From assembly GCF_000224145.3 (NCBI RefSeq), contig NC_020167.2:3230977-3294976 (forward strand): 64,000 nucleotides of DNA, written 5' to 3'. The position numbers and the translations under genes are program-made. The stretch is from Ciona intestinalis (taxonomy: Eukaryota; Chordata; Ascidiacea; Phlebobranchia; Cionidae). Shown here in pieces: positions 14,201-26,300 of the stretch (its first letter is position 1; each line of letters begins with the position of its first letter). Below the pieces are notes generated by a model, which did no database searches, had not been told where the DNA came from, and worked only from the letters and a program-made list of their open reading frames with translations.

Positions 14201-17200
14201 TGTTACACAAAAATAAAAATAGTTTACATTGTTGCAAAATACTCCATCCAACTTTTATAAGTAGGTCAGTTTTTTTAAGCCTGCATTTGTTTATCACTGG
14301 TAATGCTTTACAGCTGGAAACCTGCCAAAGCACTTCCCATTCTGCTTCAGCTGGTGTTGCTTCTATTGTTTCAGAACCTGATTCGAGTTGGCCTGAACAA
14401 GAAAAGTAAGAAATTATTAAATTAAACATAATTAGTTCAATACATGCCAATTATATTGGCACTTAGAATTTAATGAAGTTAATATTTAAGAACAAAGGTT
14501 TGAACCGAATGTGTAGGATAATTTCACATAATATGACTGTGTATTGTTTAGTGGGCCTGTATAATAATAATGAAAAAATCAGAAAATGAAAAAATGTATC
14601 TTAAACAATAAATCCTTATCTTTAATAAAGAACTAATATAAAAACTGTTTATTCAAAAAAATCAAACTTGATGTCAATGTATAGTAGGGTGGGGGAAGAT
14701 AGGACACCTTTCATTCTATTTTCTCAACCCATTTGTTAGTAAAACAAAGAACATTCAAAGAATTATAAAACTGTTTCCTCACGACTCCCATAGACCACTT
14801 TTAATTGTTTAAAACACGATTAGGATATTTGGATATTATGTGCCAAAGGTGTCCCATCTTCTCTACCTCACTATAAAATCTTTTAAAATATCAGTAATAC
14901 CAGGCAAACAAAGTGTTACTCTAGCAATACGCCATGAATGGGTGTTAATTGTTTCATTTATAATCAGGTTGCTGAAGTCGGATCAATACATGCGTGAGGG
15001 TAAGAGACTTAAGCATGAGGGAGATGCTTTCACTGACTCAAGGACTGGTCGTACAAGAGTGGGAGAATCGCTGAGTCGGGCTCTCGTTTATTACGATGCA
15101 GCTTTGTGTTTCATCATGAATGGCTATACCCTGGAACTCGAAAACGGAAATGGTAATTTTTTTATTTTTTTGGCAGATTTACTTACAGTGCTGCCACAGT
15201 GGTATGACATGTTCTATAAGTTTTGGAAAATCTTTATTAAAACTATTTTAATTATTACTATGCCTAACATAAGCATACTATGTGTGATACCTTGCAAATA
15301 ATCAAATATACAACAATTAAAAAATTATTTCTCTAAAAACTAACTTTTAAAGGTACATAAATAGTCTTTAGAAGGTATATAATTAGTCATATAAATTAAT
15401 TTCTACCCTACTCTAATTTTGGATATGTCTACTTTTTTCAATTAATGTAAAATTGTTTAGATCGTAATGAAAGTGGTTCTTCCCACTCACCCACTAGTAT
15501 GTATCATCAAACCATTTCACTTATGGATTACATTCGAAAGATGAGACCACACGATGACACTGAAGAACTCGCATTTAAACGACTTAATTTATCATGGTGG
15601 GTTTTTGTAGTAATTGTTGCGTGGTACTCACATGCTGTTGCTCACTGGTTAGGCACTTGCATTTTAACTGAAGGTTATTAAGTACTATGCTTTGTCCATA
15701 GGCTTATTTGTTCTTGGGAAATACACTTAAAAGAATTGCTCTAACTCAGTAATCACTAATGAGTTGTAGCACCCATGCTGTTTGGGTGATATTAGCTCTC
15801 TTGTCTAAAACTTAAGTTTCCATGGCTTGTCACACTGTAGGACGTAGAATGAACAAAAAGTAGTGCAGACTGCAGTTCATGTACTTCACCCATTAATGTA
15901 CATTATTTCATTGATCTGTTCCATGTGGGCAAGGTTCTGTGGTAAGCGAAGTCAAGGGACCTAATATATAGGCCTGAGTTGGCCTATTCCTTTATGGTAT
16001 TGGCAATAGGTATGATATTAGTACTTAGAGAGAATTATAGATTATTTTCATTTCAGCATTCGTTCTCAAGCCCTTTTATTCTTACGTATTTACAAGTTAA
16101 AGAAAGATATTGCAAACAAATATTCTGAGATTTTAAACGACCAGTTCAAGGTGAGATTACTGTTTACTATTTGCTATTTTTTTAACAAAAATCAAATTTA
16201 AAAACTATAAAAAGTAATTTAAGAAAAAACAACGATCATAAATTTATAATAACAAACAAAAACAATTGACAAAAATTGAAATATTCTTTTTGAAAAAATT
16301 CATCTTCGGCTTTGTTTTAAAAAAAATTGTCTGTTTAAATAAAACCTATTATATATTCTTTTTATTTTAAATACATCTACATTTTCAGCAAACTGGTAAT
16401 AAATCGAACCGTACCCCATCACCATGGCACAATGTAAGTGGACAGAATGTTGTTTCTCCCATGTCACCTGCCGTACCTTCACCTTATGGCATCACAATAC
16501 CTGGACCTTCCCCAGTGGCTGGATCAACCAATTACGAGCCTGTGTCAAGCTCCACCCAGGTAATTATGATGTCATAATAGATAACTAGGAATAGTTTGTT
16601 CTGTCATAACAACACACTTGATCAAAGCATTTGCTGTCTAGTTTGATTTGATCTAGATTTAGCTGGAATTTTAGTTCAACAGATTTAATTTAGTCGGCTT
16701 GTTTTAAATTTGTAAAACTGTACTTGGCAGAAGCAAAAAAAATGATATAATTACATACATCATAAAATACAATATTTTTCATATGGTATTAATAATATTT
16801 ATTGTTAATACAAGAGAGAGAAAGATGGTCAGCACACTATATTCTAAACCATCCCCACCCAATATACCATGTCTTTCAATTTAGTATTTAATTTTATATT
16901 ATTATTTTCTTTAACTTTAAATATTTGAATTTATAAAGTTTTTTTTACACCAAAATTTTTGGAATTTATAATTTTTTCTACCCAGGTAAGCAAGATGACT
17001 TCCCCTCCAACTTCCAGCACGATCTCAGTTGCCCCAAAGCTCTATGACATCATAAAGCATTACCACTCGATCACCAGAAGCCTGATGCTTGCCCACGAGA
17101 AGTGGGAGCAAGCGGAAGCTCTTCAAAAGGAGCAAGTGCTCTCTGGAGGTGGCACCGGTAAGATGGCAATCATTTATGGTTTAGTTGTATAGTTCTCAAA

Positions 17201-17569
17201 TAAAACTTTGTTTTTTATGTTCCAACATTGGTCTTCTAAACCTGTGTCTCTATTTAAGCGGCGCAGTGCTGTTTCAAATGATCATTTATAATATTTAAAC
17301 TGTCTTTATGTAACACTGAAAATTGCTCATCTTAATTTTAGCTTATTTGTTCTCGTCTGATTTTTAGTTAATTAGAAATTTTTGTATATTAAAAAATTAC
17401 TCAATTTTTTATTTTTTTAGATATGTTATTTTGTGTTTCAGATTTTTTCCGCAATGTTGAAACTCTATGTGGTCGCACACTGATGTTGCACAGCTCACTT
17501 CGAGATCTAGTCACTTATAACAAGGTTGTTTTGCATCAACTTCGAGCCATCAAGTCACCACACGATTAA
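8220..17569 (+). CDS. AFF: AF4/FMR2 family (AFF) transcription elongation scaffold, 5'-incomplete
   Basis: AFF proteins scaffold the super elongation complex that brings P-TEFb to RNA polymerase II. Twenty-one exons join in phase to 1074 residues plus stop: 8220-8373, 8674-8767, 8855-8967, 9118-9164, 9575-9637, 10294-10374, 10731-10767, 10856-10895, 11302-11472, 11541-11650, 11709-12706, 12760-12906, 13211-13299, 13619-13721, 14314-14405, 14968-15152, 15461-15596, 16057-16150, 16389-16559, 16986-17157, 17442-17569. Family landmarks in order are LTNRIEHVLGDMNEV (vertebrate LSSRIQxMLGNYxEV), VENIFKEM, the acidic serine stretch SSSDENSSDESDEE followed by NKWVLSGYLD (vertebrate NKWQLDNWL), a Ser/Lys-rich ~330-residue exon, and the C-terminal homology domain from YMREGKRLKHEGDA to LHSSLRDLVTYNKVVLHQL. 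The first exon starts in mid-protein in phase 0, so the initiator exon is missing. The vertebrate paralogue (AFF1-4) cannot be assigned; the fly homologue is lilliputian. Confidence 0.92.
14680..14875 (+). mobile_element. MITE, ~190 bp TA-flanked family (copy 1)
   Basis: It begins TATAGTAGGGTGGGGGAAGA and ends with the inverted complement (AAAGGTGTCCCATCTTCT...CTACCTCACTATA), giving terminal inverted repeats of about 30 bases around a non-palindromic core with no coding capacity. TA at both ends fits a Tc1/mariner-type deletion derivative. It lies in the AFF intron between the exons ending 14405 and starting 14968. Related copies are at 43475, 53702, 55774, 56361 and 56689. Confidence 0.8.
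15625..15860 (+). mobile_element. SINE-like fragment in an AFF intron
   Basis: It contains a decayed tRNA-like head (GCTCACTGGTTAGGCAC), then the body shared with other copies (GAATTGCTCTAACTCAGTAATCACTAATGAG as a run split by differences) and a tail, CTTGTCACACTGTAGGACG, close to the one at 44240-44280. This is inferred from resemblance between copies in the window, not from a library match. Confidence 0.45.
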
Positions 17570-19588
17570 GGCCACTGTGATATCACAATCAGTATTTATT
17601 TTACACAATCAAAGATCTATTGTTACAACATAATGAGCTTCATTACTTGGCCTTTTCTTCTGTTTCCCTTTTCCAACTGGCCTCCCATTATTCCATACAT
17701 TGGTAAAAATTGCGCAACACTGGAGTGCACTCAACTTCATATATAATTAATTCCCAAGTTCTTTCACTTTTGAGGTAGTACCAGAGAAATTACGGTACCA
17801 ACTGCACTTTAATAAGTTGGAACAACACCGAATCCAAGCCAGTGTTAATCTGCCTGTGACCACAGGGAGTTTTCTTTTCCTTAAATTCCTCTGCAGATGA
17901 CTTGAAATTGAACTGGAACCCATTTTGTTGCAAAAAAGGACTTTCCCTGTTGAACAAGCTTCAATAGCAGAGGTTTCTTTGAAAAAGTTCAAACTTTCTT
18001 CCCGTTTCCTGGTCGCGGCCCTTGTTTCTCTTTCCAGCCCGTCTTGGGGCATTTCTTATCATGTCCGTATCTTTTCTGAGAAAAGAAGAAAAAAATCAAA
18101 ACAAAAAAGCAGAAGAATATATATGTTGGAACCGCTTGTTACAGATGTGTCTTCTGTTCTGCACTTGTTGCTCAGTGCATGAGGATATATTGTAAGGAAT
18201 ACAGATTTATATACGGGTGCTTCTCTATTTCTCTTCTTTGTTCCTAGCCCCGTAGTTACTTTCGAAAATCTTCCCATTAGTTTCCATGGAGATGTGTTGG
18301 TTGCCATGGTGATGCAGTGGATTTTTGTTGGTGCTTGGGTTCACCTGTTAAAAAATACTGATGGACAAAAAAATAACTTATTACCGTTTTGTGTCTTATG
18401 CAAACTTGCTGCTCTTGGAAAAACTTGGAACACTAAATGCAAGAACAGTATGCTTATACCTTACTATTCTAAGCAATACCTGTTGGCAGTAGAGCTCACA
18501 TAGTCCAAGTTTGCAACAGCTTTTATGTAATGTTAAACTGAGGACGATTTCTGTATCCTTATACTGAAGGATATGTAATATGCAATTCCTTCATTTCCTA
18601 TTCCATAATAATATGGTATGCAAATCCAAATAATTATTGACAAATGCATTTGGTTAGGGGTTAGTAATTTTATCATTTTAAAAACTGTTTTACTAGAAAT
18701 ATATCCTGTAGGTGCATTTGCAGATTGCAGTACATGTTGAATTAAGACCACACCTTCACAATTTGCCAACCTTTTAAATACTTTAGAACAAGATTTTAAT
18801 CCTTACCGTTTTAGTGCGGCCAGCAGACATGTCTTAGTTTAAATTTTGAAAATTATAATTTCCGCCAATTCCGTTCCAACTTACTTCGTTTTCCATCATC
18901 GTGTTTTGTTTCAATTCTGCTTTCATGTTACATGTATTCTATTAGCTATAAACTGGTACTTGGCAGTAATGGCTGCAAGAACTACTAAACCATACATTTT
19001 GGCTGTGTTCCGATTACTGTACTTTCGTATATATTACTTGACAATAGACACTAAACCCTTATGAAATAGTATTTAAAAAGTGTGGCACACACTGTTACAT
19101 CTAACATATTTCTGCCTTTTATCTGCCTTAGCCCACATGTGTTGTCGCTGTACAAGTTTTTGTGTTTCATTTTTTTCGCAAGTATCAATAAGTTTGCTCT
19201 GTTTACAGCAAATAAATTTATGATAAAACTACGAATCTGTGTGTTTTCTCTAAAAAATGTATTATTAGATTATTGGTATGGGTTTTGATACAGAAGTTGG
19301 TTAATCAGAATTAGTCAGTCGCTGCATAATCATATTTTTCTGGTAAAACTGAGATGCTGAACGCGCATTTCTGGCAGGTTTGATAATTAAATGTGCAAAC
19401 ATTTTATTCTTGGAAATATATCTTACTAACTCCCTTAAAATATTTTAGGGACTTTATGAGATCAGCCAAGCACGAAGTAAAAATTCCCGCAAAACGAAAC
19501 TCAAATTCGATTAACGTGTAGATTTTTTTAATTTTCTGTATTGTGAGACCGAGTAACGTTAACATTTGGGTGTGATAAGATTAATATA
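17570..19588. other. AFF-POLR1H intergenic region
   Basis: Two kilobases without a gene that I can name. The AFF 3' UTR must begin here, but I see no clean AATAAA close to the stop. On the minus strand a 3' splice-like site (TTTTCTCAG, exon from 18075) opens a 28-codon frame ending at 17989, with sequence KRYGHDKKCPKTGWKEKQ then GPRPGNGKKV. A second minus-strand frame runs at 17747-18052. Neither resembles a family I recognise, so neither is called as a gene. Confidence 0.4.
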
Positions 19589-19945
19589 ATGGAGTTTAAT
19601 ACAGATAGCGGGTTTTGCCCTCACTGTGGCTCTATTTTGCCATTACCAGTCAATCCGATGGACACCCACATATCATGCAGATGTGGATACCAAACGCTTA
19701 GCGCTAATTGCAATAACATGATCATTTCAAGCGCAGAATTTACATTCAACGAAGTTAAAAAGAAGAAAAGTAAAAAGTCAACCGCGGCCAAAGGAATGAC
19801 AGGGCCCACTATTGAACGAATTTGCGTTAAATGCGGTCACAACCAAATGACATACAAGACACAACAAATGCGTTCAGCAGACGAAGGAATGTCTATATTT
19901 TATTACTGTAAAAAGTGTGGCTCTATGGAAAAAGAAGATTCATAA
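19589..19945 (+). CDS. POLR1H: DNA-directed RNA polymerase I subunit RPA12 (ZNRD1), single exon
   Basis: This is a small TFIIS-like subunit of RNA polymerase I that supports RNA cleavage and termination in the nucleolus. It has 118 residues in one exon; the human protein has 126. The N-terminal zinc ribbon uses C10, C13, C30 and C32 (FCPHCGS...SCRCGY). The C-terminal ribbon uses C79, C82, C107 and C110 and carries the diagnostic acidic hairpin QMRSADEG (D98, E99), the residues that reach the polymerase active site in TFIIS-type ribbons. It ends EKED-S, like the human protein. Oddity: the second pair of the N-terminal ribbon is CxC rather than the usual CxxC. The ATG at 19589 is the first in the frame. 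The gene lies 416 bp ahead of ANAPC1 on the same strand. Confidence 0.96.
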   Translation: MEFNTDSGFCPHCGSILPLPVNPMDTHISCRCGYQTLSANCNNMIISSAEFTFNEVKKKKSKKSTAAKGMTGPTIERICVKCGHNQMTYKTQQMRSADEGMSIFYYCKKCGSMEKEDS

Positions 19946-20360
19946 ACATTTCAGCTAAACTTTAAACTCATTTGTGTTCTTTTATGTTTTTAAAATTTTA
20001 ATATTCAAAAAAATATTCAAAACTAATCAAATAACTGTTTTATGGTAAATATTTGCAAAGCATATTTTAATAGCTGCAACAATTCAACTTATAGTCGAGT
20101 AACTTTGGAAATAGCTGTTGTATCCAAATATGGCTTTCAACCTTTCACATCACCGTCACATGTCTCTTCAAATTAAGATACGTTATTTGACAGATTCACA
20201 CATTCCTCTTCTTTGCAATTTTTCTCTGAAGCTTGTGCAAATGTTCCCGCATGCATTTCCCACATTATGAAATGTATTTGTTTTAAGCAGTGACTTTCTA
20301 TTTGTACAAGCACACATACATGTATAGCTCTTGTATTGGCTAACTATCTGTTCTCATCCA
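19946..20360. other. Short POLR1H-ANAPC1 intergenic region
   Basis: This 415 bp must hold the POLR1H 3' UTR and the ANAPC1 promoter. No TATA box or AATAAA stands out. It is longer than the near-zero spacing described for Ciona operons, so an operon is not proposed. Confidence 0.4.
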
Positions 20361-23300
20361 ATGTCAGCAATGATAGTTGCTCTGGAACCAAAAGAATTTA
20401 TCCCATGTGGGCAAACAGCATGCGTGAACCACCCAGGTTAGTGGTGGTTGGTTATCAGAATATATAGCTGGAAACTTTTATATGTATATATAGTTTTTTT
20501 ATTCTAATGCTAAATCTTTCCTTTCATATATATATACTTTATAACCTATTTTTATACTATAAATTTGGCAGCGTGTATATATTTTTAGTTTTTTGTTTAA
20601 TATTTTTTCTTTTTATCTTATTTTCCTCTTTTTCTGATTCCAGGTGTGATTTGTCTTCATTTCAATCAATCACAAGAAGTTGGGACAAGTTTGCTTGGAA
20701 CCTTGAGTCAGGTTACTTTAGATGACAAACCCAAGGTTTCTTCTGTTTTACTTTTATGTGATTCCTATTTCCGCAATTCTTTGCCAAAACTTTTTTTTAT
20801 TGAAATATGAAATATTAGACTATGTGATTATGACCTCATGTTGAAAAAAGGATAATTTCATAATTAATAAATTAATAATATGATTATACAAATTTGAATT
20901 TTGGCATATCAACATCATTACAATATGTCATCATACAAAAATGATGTCATATTGTAATGATGTTGTAGCGCAGAAGTTGATGATGTCATAATAGAATATA
21001 TAAGCTTTGATTTCTATTTAGGGCACAGACTCTTGGAAATTGCGAGTTTACAAAAATGTTGAGGAAGAATTATATTTATCCGGACACACTGTGGTGTGGA
21101 GTCGTGGTCAAACTGTTCTCAAAACTTTTACAGTTGATTCACTCGTTAAACAGGTAATATATACATATCTTGTTGTATGTACCGTGCTAACTTAGTGTAA
21201 TTTGCTGTATCTTTTGTTTCTTATGAATTCTTTGAAAGTAATTACAAATATATTTAGCAAATTTAAAATATTTGGACACGTCTGTTACTTTGGTAAGTAG
21301 GAAATAGAAATATTGCAACTTTGTCATAAGTTTTTTGGCATAACTACAGAACAACCTCACCCAAGTTTAAATAAAGTTGTTTTGTTTACCAGCTGCCATC
21401 GTCGGCAGATGTGTTCTTGAGCAAAGACACTTAACAGGAATTGCTCCAATCAAGTGGACCCTTTTTATGAGCCTATAGAATCTGCCATACATTAAAAAAT
21501 AGAGTCATCCACAAAGTTAGGCATGTGGTATCTTATAAAGCAGCACATGATGTATAAAACAGAACACCCATGTTATAGAAATTGTCGCTCTCCTGCTATG
21601 GGAGAAAAAAATAAGTTACATTCATTTGATTCATTTATCTTATGTACAGGTAGCATGGGGCTCGTTCTCTGTTAGCGGTGAGGATCCGTGTCAGTTCGAT
21701 CTTCCACAGTCTAAACCTGGCACCTACCCATCTGTGGATGGTGTTGCTATGGTGACTGATGATGCAGTACACGTCTTCACTGATGATGGAGACAACTTTG
21801 TCACTGCTCTGCCATTCAAAGTAAGTTTATGAAACACTTTAGATACAGCACAGCCATAGACATGGGCCTACATGGACCATAGACAGCTTGGTATGTCACG
21901 TTTGCACATTATCACCAGAGAAAATATGTTGTAAAATCTTCAGGTTCGAGATTCATGGAATTTCAAGTTCGGCTTGCTCTTTGAGCGGAAGAGAGAGATG
22001 ATGGAGAAGAACAAAGCCAACATGTCCTCCTTTCAAACATCTCTCCTTGAAAATGATCTTACCACCATATTTTGCCTCCAACATCCTCTCAGAGAGTTTT
22101 CTCCAGTGATCACTAAAACTCAAGGTGGGAGAAGTTTTAGTGTTGGGATTTTGGAAATCCTTTACATGTTACGATTAAAGCATGTTGGGTAGTTTATATA
22201 TTGGTTATTTAATTCTTATTTCTCTTTTTTTTAACAAAAAAAAGTAATGAAAAAAAAAGAAATATATATATATAAAAATGGTTTTAAAAAAATGGTTTAA
22301 ACTTTTGTGTTTTGAATTGCAGGTAGTGTCAGATACATGAATCGACCGCACGATTCGATCGTGTTTTGTGAAGAAGACTTCATACTCACGTGTGACAAGC
22401 GTCATGGTTTGCACACCGTCTGGCGAGCAAGAGCAGTGTCTGCCAACGATATTAACTTGCTGCAATCTTCAAGAGTACCAACGCAAAATCAGGTTGCTAT
22501 TTCGTACATTGCATATTTTTGCTTAAAATAATATAAAAAATAAAAACAAATATCATTAATTAGGTTTTTTGAAATATTTAAATTTGTGATGTGTATTTAA
22601 AATTTTGTTATTTTTAGAGCCTTTTCTTCAATCAATATGTAAAAAAATTGTTTTTAACTTTCAGATGGGCAGTGTGTGCCATATGTCTATGTCAAGTCCG
22701 GGACTTTCCCCCTTTAGGGGTAGCTTTCGTGGGTCTCCTGGTTACCATGGCAACTCACATGGTGGGATTCCTCAATCAGGGATGAACAAAACCCCGCACA
22801 CGAATAGGAACCCCTCGCTTGCCCACCTGTCATACACTCCCCATTCAAGTCGCGCCTTCTCACCAAGTGCCACTGGTTCCCTCATGTATCAAAAGTAAGA
22901 TTGGGAAAGTTTTCAAATTTAGGCATCAGCAATAGCAGAAAGCAGAAATATTTATTCAATGTAATTAATGGCGTTTTAATTTATTGTTTATTTAATTAAT
23001 TTTGCTACTCGATCTCTCCTGTATTAGAAGAAAATTATGTTTTTTTAAATTACAAAAAAGTATATCCATGTAGAAAGAGGTGACACATGCAATAAAAGAG
23101 TACAAATGGTATCATAGGTTTAAACAATTTTTAAGGATGTTTTTGTGTTTTTTTTATTTTTACCAATTTTTTGGAGAAAAACATGTTATTTTAATTTGTG
23201 GACAGTGTTGCCCATCAAGTATGAGCACAGCAATTATTTTTTATAAAACTTAAAAAAGAACTTATCATTATATAGAGCATGAATACAAAAAATTCTCTAC

Positions 23301-26300
23301 ATACACAGTGTGACCAATTCTTTCTGTTTCCAGCCATACATTTTCACCTTTGCGTCACTCACCCCACCTAACAAGGTCCCCATGTACACCAGTATCACAC
23401 GAGTCATTATGCCTCAACAACAGCGTGTATGAGACAGCTGAGCCATTACAACCAGAGATATGCCTTGATCATATGTGGACTGAGACTGTTACTTGTACAA
23501 GGGAAGGTCTGAGTGTGGGTGGGTGCATATATGCATATGTGTCGGTATCTTTACTGGCCTATGCAATAATATATATATATATATATGCTTTTAAACAAAT
23601 ATATGGTTTCAACCACATATGGTTAATATTTCACCATTTTTTTTATCTAGTAGTATTTAACAACTGTTATTTTGACGCTATATACACTTTTTGTGTTACT
23701 GTTCTCGTAAATAAACAGACATGATTATTTTTTTATCTTTAACTTTATTATTATTCAGTTTTTTTTAATGTAGATAATTATTCAGTGGGTTTTGTTAATT
23801 CTGATTATAATTCCTAATTCGCAAATAAATACTTTTACTAATTTTTAAATTTTTGTCTTAGTGAACAATATGGTTTTAGCACAACTTTTACAGTGTAGTT
23901 ATGTTTTTATATTTTGAAATAACACATTTAGTTGACACTGTTCTAGGTTCTATAATAATAATACTAGAATCCGGATTCTTTTTTCAGATCACTTATTAAA
24001 CTTTAAACTGAAAATTACTTAAATTTCAAACGAAACATAACAGAACTAACACTTCATTCTCTCTCTCTGTATAATATAAGCAGTAATTGGTAGTTATGTT
24101 AATTTTAAACAACTTTCAACCAAAGGTTGTGCAACGAAAGTTTTTCTGATTCGCGACGTGTGTGACCAATCATATCTTGCTTATCATCTCGACAGCCAAT
24201 CACAGTTGAGAGTTGTCCGATACAGTCACAGCAACAACTTGACACACCTCATATTTGGTGCCGTGGAGTCTATTCAAGCAAGAGATGCCGCGCCGCTCAA
24301 GGTCAACTTTATTTTTTTAAATAAATAGATTTTTTTGTCTCTTTAGTAACAGTGGCGAAGTCCAATTAGTATATCACCAAAATTATTATTTTCATAAAAT
24401 ATATTTAATATTTTGATATAAAAGTAGTGCACAGTTTCTGTTACTTTTTTATATGCGCGAGGTCCTATGGCTAGAAGACAAATCATTGAAAGTCACCTGT
24501 GATTCAGGGTATAGTTGTGCGAATACCGTAACACCCTTTTATTGAAACCAATGTTTTATGTCATGCAAAAAGAAATTCGTAATATATTTTTATATAATAT
24601 TGCCATATATTTTATTTAGGATTTACGAATGCACGCCGTGCTTGATCTTTCTGGTTCCTTGGTTCTCTACACTGGCATAACGAAGGTATGCATTGAATCT
24701 ATACAGATATATATACATCAGTCAAATGTAGGGTACATTTTCTAATAGTATTTCACATATTAAAAACCTTATTTTCAAACTTTATTAAATGTTATAGTCA
24801 ATTCCTCAAACTTTAAAAAAAATTATCAATATATAAAAGTACAAATTATTAAAATGCAAAACTGGTCATATAAATAGGTTTCCCCTTTCCTCCTTATAGT
24901 TTTAAATTTTTCAATTTTATCAATTTTCTTAGGTTGTAAAAGTCAACTTAAGCGGACTACCCATGTCATCACTGGGTTTGTCGCATGGATTGCGCAACAC
25001 TGCCTCTGTGCCCGCCACCCCTCAGCCAATCAGCACGCCCGCACATCCAAGTCGACCAACCAGTGCCATGGCAACCATGGAAGATGTAAAATTATTCTAA
25101 TATTTTAGTTTTTTGCCATTATAATTTCTCCTTTTTTGTCAATATAATTTATTTTTTTGGCGTAATAATTTTTTGTTTTTTTCTTTGTAATAATTAATTT
25201 TTTGTTTTTTTTGCCGTTATATTTTATTTACAAGTTTCAAGAGACTTGTTTGCTGTTATTCTTATAACCGACCATTCTTTCTTTGGCAATTAGCAACAAA
25301 ACAATGAAATTTGGGCAAAATATCCTACAAAACAAACAACGTAATTAAAAAAAGTTTTCTTTCTAGGTGGGTATGCTCTCCCCTGTACCTGAGCTCGATT
25401 ACACAGGAAATGACATCAGCATTTTAACGGGGGATGAGTTTGCGTTTTCCACCTCTGGTTTCTCGTCACGGCTGGTGGGGCTCCCTCATGTGGTGGGATC
25501 GACACTAATCCTTGAGGTTGCCGGGGGCAACAACTATCGTGCTGAAGTTCCACAACTCTGCAGTTCCGAACTTGGTTTGTTTGTTACTTTTTGTTACAAC
25601 GGCTACTTTTATATACCGTCACACTTTACTGCATTATTAAACTACATAGAGGTGTTACTTATAACTGTATTTATAGAAACATTTGTATCAGTATATAACA
25701 TACTCAATATAGCATCTTGACTCAAGTCTAATAACTGCTTTATATACATTAGAGTTTAAATCTTGTTTACCAATATTCAGTGCTTTTTCACAACTATTTA
25801 ATGCAATTTTTCTACCTATTTTTAAAATCCTAACTTACCTGTACAGTTATCTAATATTATATCAGTTTTTTTCTTAGTGTTGTGGTAATTAGAGAACACT
25901 GGCCTATATACCAAGTTTCATGTCCTGTCTTCCTGAAGAATCTCACCCCAAAATACTAAAATAGAATCACAACTTTTTTTCTCTGACAGTAAACATGTGC
26001 ATGCGAGCTCTTCAGTTTGTGCTCCCCAATGATACATACCTCTCTTACGTCACCAAGTGGTACACCTTTCGCCACGCACCCGGTGCATTGAACGGCCGTC
26101 ATGTGGAGTGGTCTTTGTTTGTTGACTGTTTACAAGAATTCCTTGGTTATGTGGGCATGAGTAGATGGCAGATGCGACAATCTGCCATACAAGACTCCAT
26201 GGAGGTGAATGCAAATATTTTTATAGTAAAATTTTTTCTGCTCTTACACTTTATTTTCTGTACTTTTAAAAAATTTCATTGCGATTTTCCTACTTTTGAA

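Noticed and set aside
17747-18052. 101-residue minus-strand frame starting MPQDGLERETRAATRKREES
   Set aside because: An in-frame stop lies just before its ATG, no family is recognisable, and the competing acceptor-linked register fits an exon better. It probably overlaps the AFF 3' region.
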